Shown: piece after piece, positions 45,284 to 54,100 of the stretch
Position numbering within the stretch: the first letter of the stretch is position 1
How the letters are laid out: the number at the start of each line of letters is the position of its first letter
Origin: Lachnospiraceae bacterium
GTDB taxonomy: Bacteria; Bacillota; Clostridia; Lachnospirales; Lachnospiraceae
Reading direction: 5' to 3'
Assembly (NCBI GenBank): GCA_017557525.1
Contig: JAFYYN010000045.1
Coordinates: 1-61,098, forward strand
DNA: 61,098 nucleotides
Notes under the pieces: generated by a model
What the model saw: the letters and a program-made list of their open reading frames with translations, nothing else
Told to the model about the DNA's origin: nothing
Databases searched by the model: none
Made by a program: the position numbers and the translations under genes

Positions 45284-46963
45284 ATGTTGGAGAAATATCT
45301 TCCTCGTATTGAATTTGATTCATACGAGGATTTTAAGGAGAATTACAGAGTAAACGTACCGGAGGATTTTAATTTCGGTTTTGATATCGTAGACGGATGG
45401 GCAAAGGAAAAACCTGAAAACCGTGCGCTTGTATGGTGCGATGACGAAGGAGAAGAAAAAACCTTTACCTTTGCAGAAATGAGCAGGCTTTCCAATAAAG
45501 CCGCAAATTATTTTAAAAGTCTTGGACTCCGTAAGGGTTCCGTAGTAATGATGATACTCCGCAGACGTTATGAATACTGGATCTGCGCAACAGCCCTTAT
45601 CAAGATGGGCGTTATCATTATTCCCGGTACCCTGCAGCTTACAACCCACGATCTTGTATATCGTGCAAAGGCAGCAAATATCGAGATGTTCATCGGTATA
45701 GACGATGATTTCGTAGTAACACAGATTGAAAATACAGTAAAAGAAGTACCCGAAGTAAAAAATATCATGCTCGTAAACGGTCACAGGGACGGCTGGCTCA
45801 ACCTTCATGACGGCATGGAGGGACAGAGCGAAATATTCGAGCGTCCTACGGATGACCAGCGTACACATAACCATGATATAATGCAGATTTACTTTACATC
45901 AGGTACCACCGGAATGCCCAAGATGGTATGTCACAACTATATGCATCCCTTAGGACATATAGTTACTGCAAAATACTGGCAGTGTGTAAGAGAAAATATG
46001 CTTCACATGAGCGTATCCGATTCCGGCTGGGCAAAATTCGGCTGGGGCAAGATTTACGGACAGTGGATCTGCGGAGCAACAATTTTCTGTTATGATATGT
46101 TAAAATTCCATCCGGAAAATCTGCTTGCGGTACTTCAGAAATATAAGGTAACCACATTCTGCGCACCACCTACAATGTACAGATTTATGCTCCAGGAGGA
46201 TGTAGCGGCATACGACCTTTCAAGCATAAAGCGCTGGTGTACGGCAGGTGAGCCTCTTAATCCCGAGGTAGTACGCAAGTGGAAGGAATTTACCGGATAT
46301 ACCATCGCAGAAGGCTTCGGACAGACTGAAAGTACTGTACTTCTTGCAAACTTCCCCTGGTATGAGCCCAAGCCCGGTTCAATGGGAAAGCCCTCACCTA
46401 TTTACAACATCAAACTTCTCAACAATGATGGAAAAGAAGCAGAAGACGGTGAGGAAGGCGAGATAACAGTAGCAGTACCCAAGGATAATTATCCTATCGG
46501 ACTTTTCGTAGGCTATTATAAAAATACCGAGCTTACAGACGAAGCTATTGGCAGCGGAATTTATAACTTAAAAGACGTTGCATGGCGTGATTCGGACGGA
46601 TATTACTGGTTTGTAGGCCGTCATGATGACGTTATAAAGTGCAGTGGATACCGTATCGGACCTTTTGAGGTAGAAAGCGCCCTGATCACTCACCCCGCAG
46701 TAGTAGAGTGTGCTATCACAGCAGCTCCCGACCCTATCAGAGGCCAGGTAGTAAAGGCTACTGTAGTACTCGCAAAGGGCTATACACCTTCGGATGAGCT
46801 TACAAAGGAGCTGCAGAACCATGTAAAGCATAATACCGCTCCCTACAAGTATCCGAGAATCGTTGAGTACGTAGCAGAGCTTCCCAAGACCTTAGGAGGA
46901 AAGATCAAGCGTGCCCAGATCCGTCGCGAAGATGCAGAAAACGCAGCCAATAATGCGAAATAA
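45284..46963 (+). CDS. AMP-forming acyl-CoA synthetase
   Basis: Activates a carboxylic acid to its acyl-AMP and CoA thioester. 559 residues. YFTSGTTGMPK (~206-216) is the AMP loop. EGFGQTES, KDVAWRDSDGYYWFVGRHDD, then SGYRIGPFEVE and the C-terminal lysine segment LGGKIKRAQIR follow, so it appears complete. Its resemblance is to the medium-chain acyl-CoA/acetyl-CoA synthetase group; the true substrate is unknown. AGGAGG upstream. Regulated probably by the XRE-cupin protein before it. Confidence 0.9.
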   Translation: MLEKYLPRIEFDSYEDFKENYRVNVPEDFNFGFDIVDGWAKEKPENRALVWCDDEGEEKTFTFAEMSRLSNKAANYFKSLGLRKGSVVMMILRRRYEYWICATALIKMGVIIIPGTLQLTTHDLVYRAKAANIEMFIGIDDDFVVTQIENTVKEVPEVKNIMLVNGHRDGWLNLHDGMEGQSEIFERPTDDQRTHNHDIMQIYFTSGTTGMPKMVCHNYMHPLGHIVTAKYWQCVRENMLHMSVSDSGWAKFGWGKIYGQWICGATIFCYDMLKFHPENLLAVLQKYKVTTFCAPPTMYRFMLQEDVAAYDLSSIKRWCTAGEPLNPEVVRKWKEFTGYTIAEGFGQTESTVLLANFPWYEPKPGSMGKPSPIYNIKLLNNDGKEAEDGEEGEITVAVPKDNYPIGLFVGYYKNTELTDEAIGSGIYNLKDVAWRDSDGYYWFVGRHDDVIKCSGYRIGPFEVESALITHPAVVECAITAAPDPIRGQVVKATVVLAKGYTPSDELTKELQNHVKHNTAPYKYPRIVEYVAELPKTLGGKIKRAQIRREDAENAANNAK

Positions 46964-47012
46964 AATATTTACTAAGCGGTTATCGTTAAAAACGTGACCG
47001 CAGACAGATAAA

Positions 47013-48134
47013 ATGAAAATGCAGAAAAATATTCATTTTAAAAATCAAAGACAAAGCATTAACAGGTGTAGAAGTATCATGCTTCTATGCCTTGTTTTGG
47101 TACTTGGGCTTTTTGCTTTGACTGCCTGTACAACTGAAGAGGTTTCCTATATAAACGATGCCGCAGATTATTACAACGCCGGCAAATATGCGGAAGCAGA
47201 AGCAGCATTCCTGAAAGCGCTCAGGAACAACGAAAAATCCATAACCGTCTTTTCGGGATATGCATTTAACCAGTTAAAAGCAGGCGATATCGAAGGTGCC
47301 GAGGCACTGCTCGGTATCATGGTAAACCAGGATAATACCTACGGAAACTATTTCGATAAGGAGCCTGAAACCGGTGAAGCGGTAAGACGTGCATTGCTTG
47401 ACATTTACCTTTCAAGAAATGATTACGAGTCGGCAGTAGCAATCTTAAGACAGCTTGGAGATAAAGCCGTAACTAAAGAGAAAGAGGCAAAATACAAGAC
47501 CGCCGCAGCGCTCCTTGCATGGCAGATGAACAGTGAGGGCGGAGCAGCTCTTCCTTATTCCACAGATGAGCTGATAAAACTCGTTACCGAGGCTATAGAG
47601 TCGGGCAATGAAACCTTAAAGCTCTACAAGATGAGGGCAAACCTTTATTACATGAAAGAAGACTGGGACAAATGGGAAGCCGACGAGAGAAAAATAATCG
47701 AGCTTAAGGATTGTGCCATAGACGAGTACAGGGCTATATATGGTATGCGCCTAAAGGAAAAGCAGCCAAGAGATGTCCTTACCCTTATAGACGAGATGGT
47801 CATCTATATCAGTGGGCATTCCGCATATATAGAGGATTACGGTTCAATACTCCCCATGATACTTAAGGCAGCGGAATTTGCGGACAGAGTTGAGTGGGAA
47901 CATGACAACAAGTACTACTTTGATCTTGCAGACCAGTATATCTCTGCAGCCCAGGATAAGAATGTTTCCGACAATGAGGTCCTAAGATACCAGATAATCA
48001 TTGCCGAGAAAAAGGGCAAGATGGAGCTCGCATATAAGCTCCTCGGGGTATATTTAGAGCACTGCCCAGACGACAGGATGGCCTATAAGGAGCAGAAATA
48101 CCTCGAAAACCGCATTGGCGTAACGGCTGATTGA
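47013..48134 (+). CDS. TPR-repeat lipoprotein
   Basis: 373 residues. A long basic N-terminal segment precedes a signal sequence with lipobox LTAC (cysteine ~39). After it come tetratricopeptide-like repeats (YYNAGKYAEAEAAFLKALRN; then a weaker series to the C-terminus, ending in a helical pair KMELAYKLLGVYLEHCPDDR). It acts presumably as a surface scaffold; partner unknown. It ends just before the NrdR-box palindrome, which doubles as its terminator. Confidence 0.8.
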   Translation: MKMQKNIHFKNQRQSINRCRSIMLLCLVLVLGLFALTACTTEEVSYINDAADYYNAGKYAEAEAAFLKALRNNEKSITVFSGYAFNQLKAGDIEGAEALLGIMVNQDNTYGNYFDKEPETGEAVRRALLDIYLSRNDYESAVAILRQLGDKAVTKEKEAKYKTAAALLAWQMNSEGGAALPYSTDELIKLVTEAIESGNETLKLYKMRANLYYMKEDWDKWEADERKIIELKDCAIDEYRAIYGMRLKEKQPRDVLTLIDEMVIYISGHSAYIEDYGSILPMILKAAEFADRVEWEHDNKYYFDLADQYISAAQDKNVSDNEVLRYQIIIAEKKGKMELAYKLLGVYLEHCPDDRMAYKEQKYLENRIGVTAD

Positions 48135-48205
48135 GGTTCATAATCCGGAAATCAAGGCACCTCAAAGTGTTACTGTTGTAGAAAATCTGAAAATGCCTAA
48201 AAATA

Positions 48206-48246
48206 GGGCAGACACAATATATAGTGTCTGCCCTTAAAATTTTTTA
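48206..48246 (+). terminator. Terminator-shaped 28-bp perfect palindrome after the TPR gene
   Basis: Bases 48206-48233 are a perfect inverted repeat with flanks GGGCAG/CTGCCC, followed by TTAAAATTTTTT. It would end the TPR transcript. Its centre is also an NrdR box (separate entry). Confidence 0.75.
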
Positions 48247-48259
48247 CTTTATATTGTAT
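48212..48259 (+). promoter_or_regulatory. Tandem NrdR boxes upstream of nrdD
   Basis: Box 1 ACACAATATATAGTGT (48212-48227) fits the published NrdR consensus acaCwAtATaTwGtgt at all 16 positions. Box 2 TTACTTTATATTGTAT (48244-48259) fits 12 of 16. The boxes are separated by exactly 16 bp (32 bp centre to centre, about three helical turns), the spacing known for NrdR box pairs. They lie just upstream of the nrdD promoter. NrdR is an ATP/dATP-sensing repressor of ribonucleotide reductase genes; its gene is not in this window. Confidence 0.85.
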
Positions 48260-48266
48260 TTTTGTA

Positions 48267-48295
48267 TTGACTTCTTACTCGTGTTCTGCTAAACT
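48267..48295 (+). promoter_or_regulatory. Promoter of nrdD
   Basis: TTGACT (48267-48272), 17-bp spacer, TAAACT (48290-48295), eight bases after NrdR box 2. Confidence 0.65.
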
Positions 48296-48353
48296 TAATT
48301 CTACCGGCGGAAAAAATACCGGCAGGGTTATAGCAATTTAGGAGGAGAAGGAA

Positions 48354-50789
48354 ATGGTAAATTTCAATGTTACAAAAAGAGATGGCGAGATAGCTGATTT
48401 TGATCTCTCAAAGATATCAAACGCCATCAAAAAGGCTTTTAATGCCACAGAACAGCTTTATAATGACGATATAATCAATCTGCTGTCACTTAGGGTTACA
48501 TCGGCTTTCCAGTCGAAGATCAAAGAGGGGTGTGTCAGCGTTGAGGATATCCAGGACTGCGTAGAAGAGGTTCTTAACCAGACCGGATATAATGAGGTTG
48601 CCAAGGCATACATCTTATATAGAAAGAATCGTGAGAAGATCAGGAACATGAAGTCAACCATCCTTGACTACAAGGATCTGGTTAACAGCTACGTAAAGGA
48701 AGAGGACTGGCGTGTTAAGGAAAATTCCACAGTGACATACTCAGTTGGTGGACTTATCCTTCACAATTCAGGCTCCATTACAGCTAATTACTGGCTTTCT
48801 GAGATTTATGACGAGGAAATCGCCAATGCTCACAGAAATGCAGATATTCATATTCATGATCTTTCCATGCTTACAGGATATTGCGCAGGCTGGTCCTTAA
48901 AGCAGCTTATCAAGGAAGGACTTGGCGGTATCCCCGGCAAGATTACTTCTTCACCTGCAAAGCACTTAAGCACACTCTGTAACCAGATGGTTAACTTCTT
49001 AGGCATCATGCAGAACGAGTGGGCAGGTGCACAGGCCTTCTCATCCTTTGATACATATCTTGCTCCCTTCGTAAAGAAGGACAACATGACATACCATGAC
49101 GTAAAGCAGTGCATCCAGTGCTTCGTTTACGGTGTAAATACACCCAGCCGTTGGGGTACACAGGCTCCTTTCTCGAACATTACTCTTGACTGGACAGTAC
49201 CTAACGACCTTGCAGAGCTTCCCTGCATAATCGGCGGCAAGGAAATGGATTTCTGCTACAAGGATTGTAAGAAGGAAATGGATATGGTCAACAAGGCATT
49301 CCTTGAGATCATGATCGAGGGCGATGCAAACGGCCGCGGTTTCCAGTATCCTATCCCTACATATTCGATCACCAGAGATTTTGACTGGTCAGAGACAGAG
49401 AACAACAAGCTTCTCTTCGAAATGACCGCTAAATATGGTACACCTTACTTCTCTAACTATATCAATTCAGATATGGAGCCCTCGGACGTACGTTCAATGT
49501 GCTGCCGTTTAAGACTTGATTTAAGAGAGCTCAGAAAGAAGTCAGGCGGCTTCTTCGGATCAGGCGAGTCAACAGGCTCAGTAGGTGTTGTTACCATCAA
49601 TATGCCCAGGATCGCATATCTTTCAGCAACTCCTGACGAGTTCTATAAGAGACTTGACAGAATGATGGATCTCTCAGCACGTTCACTCAAAGTTAAGAGA
49701 CAGATCATCACAAAGCTTCTTGATGAGGGCTTATATCCTTATACCAAGAGATACCTTGGCACTTTTGCAAACCACTTCTCAACCATCGGCTTGGTTGGTA
49801 TGAATGAGGTTGGTCTTAATGCAAGATGGCTTGGCAAGGATCTTACCGACAAGAAGACCCAGGACTTCACTGTTGATGTATTAAATCACATGAGAGAAAG
49901 ACTTTCCGATTACCAGGAAGAGTACGGCGATCTGTACAACCTGGAGGCAACTCCCGCAGAGAGCACCAGCTATCGTCTTGCTAAGCATGACAGAAAGCGC
50001 TGGCCCGACATCAGGACTGCAGGTGCAAAGGGTGACACACCTTACTACACCAACAGCTCACATCTTCCTGTTGAGTTTACAGAGGATATTTTTGCTGCAC
50101 TTGATATCCAGGACAAGCTTCAGACTCTTTATACATCAGGTACAGTATTCCATGCATTTATCGGTGAGAAGCTTCCTTCATGGCAGTCGGCAGCTAAGCT
50201 TGTCCGCACTATAGCTGAGAACTACAAGCTTCCTTACTATACAATGTCACCTACGTATTCTATCTGCAAGAATCACGGATATCTTACCGGCGAGCAGTTT
50301 AAGTGCCCTATCTGTGGTGAGGATGCAGAGGTTTATTCAAGGATCACAGGCTACTACAGACCTGTTCAGAACTGGAATGCAGGTAAGTCACAGGAGTACA
50401 AGAACAGGACAGAGTATTCTCTTGACAAGTCTACCAGATTTTCTCTTGGTGCAGGCTGCTGCAGCTACAATACTGATGATATCGCAGTTAACCTTGATAA
50501 GAACACAGAGCCCATGGATATGGAAAAGGTTGAGGCGGCTATGGACGCTAAGGCTAAGGAGCTTACAGGCGACGGCTTATACCTCTTCACCACAAAGACC
50601 TGTCCTAACTGCAGGCTTGCTAAGGAATATCTTGACGGCAAGGAGTACACCATTATCGATGCTGAGGAAAATCCTGAGCTTGCAAAGGAGTGGGGTATCA
50701 TGGCTGCTCCTACCCTCGTAGTGCAGGCTGACGGTCACCGCACCAAGTACGCTAATGCATCTAATATCAAGAGGTTTACGGAAATCTGA
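48354..50789 (+). CDS. nrdD: Anaerobic ribonucleotide reductase with fused glutaredoxin-like domain
   Basis: Class III reductase, makes dNTPs without oxygen. 811 residues. The N-terminal ATP-cone (~3-95, VTKRDGEIADFDLSKI) is an allosteric activity site. The active-site pair is C383-C384 (SMCCRLRLD). Zinc cysteines lie in CKNHGYL and CPICGEDAEV, and the glycyl-radical site is probably Gly666 in SRITGYYRPVQNWNAGK. The last ~75 residues are a thioredoxin/glutaredoxin-like module with C750-P-N-C753, a likely internal reductant in place of formate. The start has AGGAGGAGAAGG. No nrdG activase gene follows; instead a foldback element and thyA-folA. NrdR boxes lie upstream. Confidence 0.95.
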   Translation: MVNFNVTKRDGEIADFDLSKISNAIKKAFNATEQLYNDDIINLLSLRVTSAFQSKIKEGCVSVEDIQDCVEEVLNQTGYNEVAKAYILYRKNREKIRNMKSTILDYKDLVNSYVKEEDWRVKENSTVTYSVGGLILHNSGSITANYWLSEIYDEEIANAHRNADIHIHDLSMLTGYCAGWSLKQLIKEGLGGIPGKITSSPAKHLSTLCNQMVNFLGIMQNEWAGAQAFSSFDTYLAPFVKKDNMTYHDVKQCIQCFVYGVNTPSRWGTQAPFSNITLDWTVPNDLAELPCIIGGKEMDFCYKDCKKEMDMVNKAFLEIMIEGDANGRGFQYPIPTYSITRDFDWSETENNKLLFEMTAKYGTPYFSNYINSDMEPSDVRSMCCRLRLDLRELRKKSGGFFGSGESTGSVGVVTINMPRIAYLSATPDEFYKRLDRMMDLSARSLKVKRQIITKLLDEGLYPYTKRYLGTFANHFSTIGLVGMNEVGLNARWLGKDLTDKKTQDFTVDVLNHMRERLSDYQEEYGDLYNLEATPAESTSYRLAKHDRKRWPDIRTAGAKGDTPYYTNSSHLPVEFTEDIFAALDIQDKLQTLYTSGTVFHAFIGEKLPSWQSAAKLVRTIAENYKLPYYTMSPTYSICKNHGYLTGEQFKCPICGEDAEVYSRITGYYRPVQNWNAGKSQEYKNRTEYSLDKSTRFSLGAGCCSYNTDDIAVNLDKNTEPMDMEKVEAAMDAKAKELTGDGLYLFTTKTCPNCRLAKEYLDGKEYTIIDAEENPELAKEWGIMAAPTLVVQADGHRTKYANASNIKRFTEI

Positions 50790-50805
50790 GACTAAGTTTT
50801 AGTCC

Positions 50806-51014
50806 GGTGCGAGGACGGCAGATTATTTCGCCGCACGCACGGGCTTCGGATTTGCGAAGACCTTAGCAAGTTTTAATGTTGTATATTTTACTGTAGTGTA
50901 TTGCATTACGCAAATCCTACGTTGACGTTTTCGCAGCACGCAAAATGCGCGTGCTAAACATGCGAAAACATCAAATGGAGAGCGTGCGGCGAAATAATCT
51001 GCCGCCCTCGCACC
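50806..51014 (+). repeat. Foldback element with 33-bp arms after nrdD
   Basis: The arms 50806-50838 and 50982-51014 are inverted copies matching at 32 of 33 positions (GGTGCGAGGACGGCAG... against ...CTGCCGCCCTCGCACC). Two internal arms exist: GGATTTGCG/CGCAAATCC (50848-50856 with 50909-50917) and GTTTTCGCA/TGCGAAAAC (50927-50935 with 50961-50969) containing AGCACGC/GCGTGCT. No open frame of note and no U-run. It starts 16 bp after the nrdD stop. Confidence 0.8.
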
Positions 51015-51121
51015 TCAGTAGAAAATATATGCATGTAAACCCGAGAAGGTATATGAATAATACATCCCAATATAATTTGGGGATCTGAAATTGATACATC
51101 TCTGAATTATGAAATAACAGC

Positions 51122-51163
51122 ACAGGAAAAGGGCTGCTGCAGAACGCGGCAGTCCTTTTCTGT
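51122..51163 (+). terminator. Terminator-like hairpin in the nrdD-thyA gap
   Basis: ACAGgAAAAGGgCTGC pairs with GGCAGtCCTTTTcTGT across 51122-51163. The U-run is inside the stem, so it could work in both directions. Confidence 0.6.
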
Positions 51164-51191
51164 AAGATGGATAATTTGAAAAATAGATAAC

Positions 51192-51252
51192 CATCCGCTA
51201 TTTTCAGCCTTCCCCTTGAGGGGAAGGTGCCCGAAGGGCGGATGAGGTGGTG
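51192..51252 (+). repeat. Short palindromic repeat ending CGGATGAGGTG
   Basis: CATCCG (51192-51197) pairs with CGGATG (51239-51244), enclosing a perfect CCTTCCCC-TTGA-GGGGAAGG hairpin (51208-51227). The 11-base end CGGATGAGGTG (51239-51249) recurs at 54243-54253. Such sequences are familiar as dispersed palindromes in gut Firmicutes. Confidence 0.7.
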
Positions 51253-51291
51253 ATGTAAAACTATATAGAGGAAAAAAGGAGTAATTACAAG

Positions 51292-52140
51292 ATGAGCGTA
51301 GCAGATGATTTATTTATAAAGATGTGTACTGACATATTAGAAAACGGCATAAGCACAGAAGATGAAAAGGTGCGTCCTCACTGGGAGGATGGGACGCCTG
51401 CATACACAATAAAGAAATTTGGAGTTGTTAACCGTTACGATCTAAGCAAGGAATTCCCTGCTATGACACTCCGTAAGGTACCGATCAAGACCGCAACGGA
51501 TGAGATACTCTGGATCTGGCAGAAGAAATCCAACAAGGTAAATGAGCTCGGCAGCCATATCTGGGACCAGTGGGTGGATGATAACGGGACCATCGGCAAA
51601 GCATACGGCTATCAGCTGGGCGTAAAGCACAAGTATAAAGAAGGCATGTTTGACCAGGTTGACAGGGTTATCTATGATCTTAAAAACAATCCCTTCAGCC
51701 GCCGTATCATCACCAATATATACGTACATCAGGATCTGTCAGAAATGATGTTGTACCCTTGTGCTTACAGCATGACCTTTAATGTTACAAAGCCCAAGGA
51801 TGGCGGAAAGCTTGTACTCAATGCGATCCTTAATCAGCGTTCTCAGGATATCCTCGCCGCAAATGCATTTAATGTATGTCAGTATGCAGTCCTGATACAT
51901 ATGCTTGCACGTGAGTGCGATATGCAGGTAGGAGAATTCCTGCATGTAATAGCGGATGCTCACATCTATGACAGACATGTGGATACCATAAAGGAACTGA
52001 TCAAGCGTCCAACCTACCCGGCACCCGATTTCTGGCTCAACCCGGATAAGAAAGACTTCTACTCATTCACCAAAGACGACGTAAGACTCGACAACTACCA
52101 GTTTGGTGAGCAGATAACCAATATCCCGATCGCCATATGA
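51292..52140 (+). CDS. thyA: Thymidylate synthase (ThyA type)
   Basis: Methylates dUMP to dTMP with methylene-tetrahydrofolate. 282 residues. The Arg-containing RRIITNIY, active-site Cys157 in LYPCAYSMTFNV, LNQRSQDILAANAFN and HIYDRHVDTI identify the family. The active site reads PCAY in place of the common PCHxxxQF, a known variation in some Firmicutes and phage-type enzymes. GGAG precedes the start. folA follows after a structured spacer, which fits because ThyA oxidises folate to dihydrofolate. Confidence 0.95.
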   Translation: MSVADDLFIKMCTDILENGISTEDEKVRPHWEDGTPAYTIKKFGVVNRYDLSKEFPAMTLRKVPIKTATDEILWIWQKKSNKVNELGSHIWDQWVDDNGTIGKAYGYQLGVKHKYKEGMFDQVDRVIYDLKNNPFSRRIITNIYVHQDLSEMMLYPCAYSMTFNVTKPKDGGKLVLNAILNQRSQDILAANAFNVCQYAVLIHMLARECDMQVGEFLHVIADAHIYDRHVDTIKELIKRPTYPAPDFWLNPDKKDFYSFTKDDVRLDNYQFGEQITNIPIAI

Positions 52141-52296
52141 TACCTAGCGAGAAAAACATAAAACCTATTCATGCTTGCATGAAATGGGTTTGAGGTTTTT
52201 TGAGCGCACAAACACCGAGAAGAAGCGTTTTGAAAAAACGCGAGATTCGAGGTGTTTGCAGGATTGCGAGAGTGAAGCGAAGCAATCCGTGGTATC
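52139..52296 (+). repeat. Foldback element between thyA and folA
   Basis: GATACC (52139-52144, overlapping the thyA stop) pairs with GGTATC (52291-52296). Inside are three hairpins: AAACCtATT.CATGC/GCATG.AATgGGTTT followed by TTTTTTG (52160-52201, terminator-like); CAAACACC/GGTGTTTG (52209-52216 with 52251-52258) containing GCGTTTT-GAA-AAAACGC; and GGATTGC/GCAATCC (52261-52267 with 52282-52288). Confidence 0.7.
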
Positions 52297-52320
52297 TACA
52301 TATAAAAAGGAGATTTAACC

Positions 52321-52827
52321 ATGAAATTAATCGCAGCAGTAGACAAAAACTGGGCCATAGGCTTTAAAGGCAAGCTCTTAGCGAGCATCCGTGCCGACCA
52401 GATGAACTTTAAAAAACTTACCTTGGGAAATGTAGTAGTACTTGGCAGAAAGACGATGGACACATTCCCAAATCAGCGTCCACTGCCCCAGCGCAGGAAC
52501 ATCATACTTTCCAGAAACCCCAATTACAAGGTGAAGGATGCGGAAGTAGTACACAGTAAAGAAGAACTGCTCGCGCTCATAAAGAGAGAAAAAATAGATA
52601 CAGATTCTATCTTCATCATCGGTGGAGAAAGTCTGTACAGAGAGTTCCTTCCTCTGTGTGACACAGCCATCATCACCAAGATAAACTATGCCTACGAAGC
52701 AGACGCATACTTCCCCAACCTTGATGAAGATGAGGAGTGGGAGTGTGTAGAAGAGGGAGAAGAGCAGACCTGCTTCGACATGGAATTTTGCTTTACAACC
52801 TATAAACGCAAAAATGACATTAAGTAA
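52321..52827 (+). CDS. folA: Dihydrofolate reductase
   Basis: Reduces dihydrofolate to tetrahydrofolate with NADPH, completing the thymidylate cycle with ThyA. 168 residues. AAVDKNWAIGFKGKL at the N-terminus, an acidic residue at position 26 in the folate site (RADQMNF), VVLGRKTMDTFP and FIIGGESLYREFLP are diagnostic. AAAAGGAG precedes the start. Confidence 0.96.
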   Translation: MKLIAAVDKNWAIGFKGKLLASIRADQMNFKKLTLGNVVVLGRKTMDTFPNQRPLPQRRNIILSRNPNYKVKDAEVVHSKEELLALIKREKIDTDSIFIIGGESLYREFLPLCDTAIITKINYAYEADAYFPNLDEDEEWECVEEGEEQTCFDMEFCFTTYKRKNDIK

Positions 52828-52863
52828 CTCTAAATGGACATATTATAAATAATCAAATTGGGC

Positions 52864-52902
52864 AGGCGGTCGGGCACGGATGTGTTCCGGCCGCCTATTG
52901 TT
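52864..52902 (+). terminator. Terminator after folA
   Basis: AGGCGGtCGG (52864-52873) pairs with CCGgCCGCCT (52887-52896), then ATTGTTT. Confidence 0.75.
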
Positions 52903-52964
52903 TATAACATAGCAAATATATCCGCTCAATACTGCCTTAAATAAGCCAATATAGTAAAAAAATG

Positions 52965-52993
52965 TTGTAAAACCACGGAGAATTTGATATAAT
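52965..52993 (+). promoter_or_regulatory. Promoter of galM
   Basis: TTGTAA (52965-52970), 17-bp spacer, TATAAT (52988-52993). Confidence 0.75.
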
Positions 52994-53041
52994 CAATATT
53001 TAAGTAGATTTTAACGGTCAAAAACCAAGGAGGAGACTATC

Positions 53042-54100
53042 ATGGGAGTAGCAAAGGAAAGCTTCGGCGTAACCGCAAAGGGTGACAAGGTCACATTATA
53101 TAAGTTAACAAACAAAAACGGCCTGATTGCCAATGTATTGGATTTCGGTGCCATACTTCAGGCACTTTATATACCCGACAGAAACGGAAAGCTTGATGAC
53201 ATAGTATTGGGTTTCAACAGTATTACCCCTTACGAATATAATAATTCCTTCTTTGGCAGCACTATCGGAAGGAACGCAAACCGTATCGCTAACGCAAAGT
53301 TCAAGATCAACGGCAAGGAATACACCCTTGCACTAAATGACAACGATCATAACAACCTTCACAGCGATTTCGATACATGCTTCAATAAGAAAATGTGGAA
53401 AGGTGAGGCTATTGAGAGTGAAAACGCTGTAAAGCTCACCTTGGACAGCCCCAACATGGATCAGGGTTTCCCCGGAAACTTAAAGGCAACCGTGATCTAC
53501 AGGCTTACCGATGATAACGCATTAGAGCTTGAGTATTTTGCAGAAACCGACGAGGACACAGTATATAACCCCACAAACCACAGCTATTTTAACTTGAGCG
53601 GTGAGTCAAGCGGCAGTGCAATGGGTCATAAGCTATATCTTAACTGCTCAAACTTTACACCCGCTGATGACGAGAGCATCCCTACAGGAGAGATAAGACC
53701 CGTAGCAGGTACACCTTTTGATTTTACAACAGCTACAGTTATAGGGGAAAGAATAAACAACTATGATTATGATCAGCTGAAATTCGGCAAGGGCTACGAT
53801 CATAACTTTGTAATTGACAAGAAAACAGACGGAGTCGAACTCTGTGCCATCCTTTCAGATGAAAAGAGCGGAAGAAAAATGTCATGCTATACCGACCTTC
53901 CCGGTGTACAGTTCTATGCCGGAAACTGCATAGCATATCAGTACGGAAAGAGCGATAAGGCATACGGTAAGCGTTGCGGAGTATGCTTAGAGACTCAGTT
54001 CTTCCCTGATGCCATCAATAAGGAGAATTTCGCTTCACCCATACTTAAGGCAGGAGCTACATTCCACAGTATCACAAAATATGTATTTAACATAATATAA
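53042..54100 (+). CDS. galM: Aldose 1-epimerase
   Basis: Interconverts alpha and beta anomers of galactose and other aldoses, feeding sugar catabolism. 352 residues. GAILQALYIPDRNGKLDDIVLG, then GRNANRIANAKF near the N-terminus. The two histidines lie in NNLHSDF and NPTNHSYFNLSG, and the catalytic Glu is expected in GVCLETQFFPDAIN. AAGGAGG upstream. No other gal gene is nearby; it has its own promoter. Confidence 0.94.
   Translation: MGVAKESFGVTAKGDKVTLYKLTNKNGLIANVLDFGAILQALYIPDRNGKLDDIVLGFNSITPYEYNNSFFGSTIGRNANRIANAKFKINGKEYTLALNDNDHNNLHSDFDTCFNKKMWKGEAIESENAVKLTLDSPNMDQGFPGNLKATVIYRLTDDNALELEYFAETDEDTVYNPTNHSYFNLSGESSGSAMGHKLYLNCSNFTPADDESIPTGEIRPVAGTPFDFTTATVIGERINNYDYDQLKFGKGYDHNFVIDKKTDGVELCAILSDEKSGRKMSCYTDLPGVQFYAGNCIAYQYGKSDKAYGKRCGVCLETQFFPDAINKENFASPILKAGATFHSITKYVFNII

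Noticed and set aside
45127-45312. 61-codon frame between XRE-cupin and the ligase
   Set aside because: It reads straight through three hairpins and into the ligase; arms of a palindrome explain its composition.
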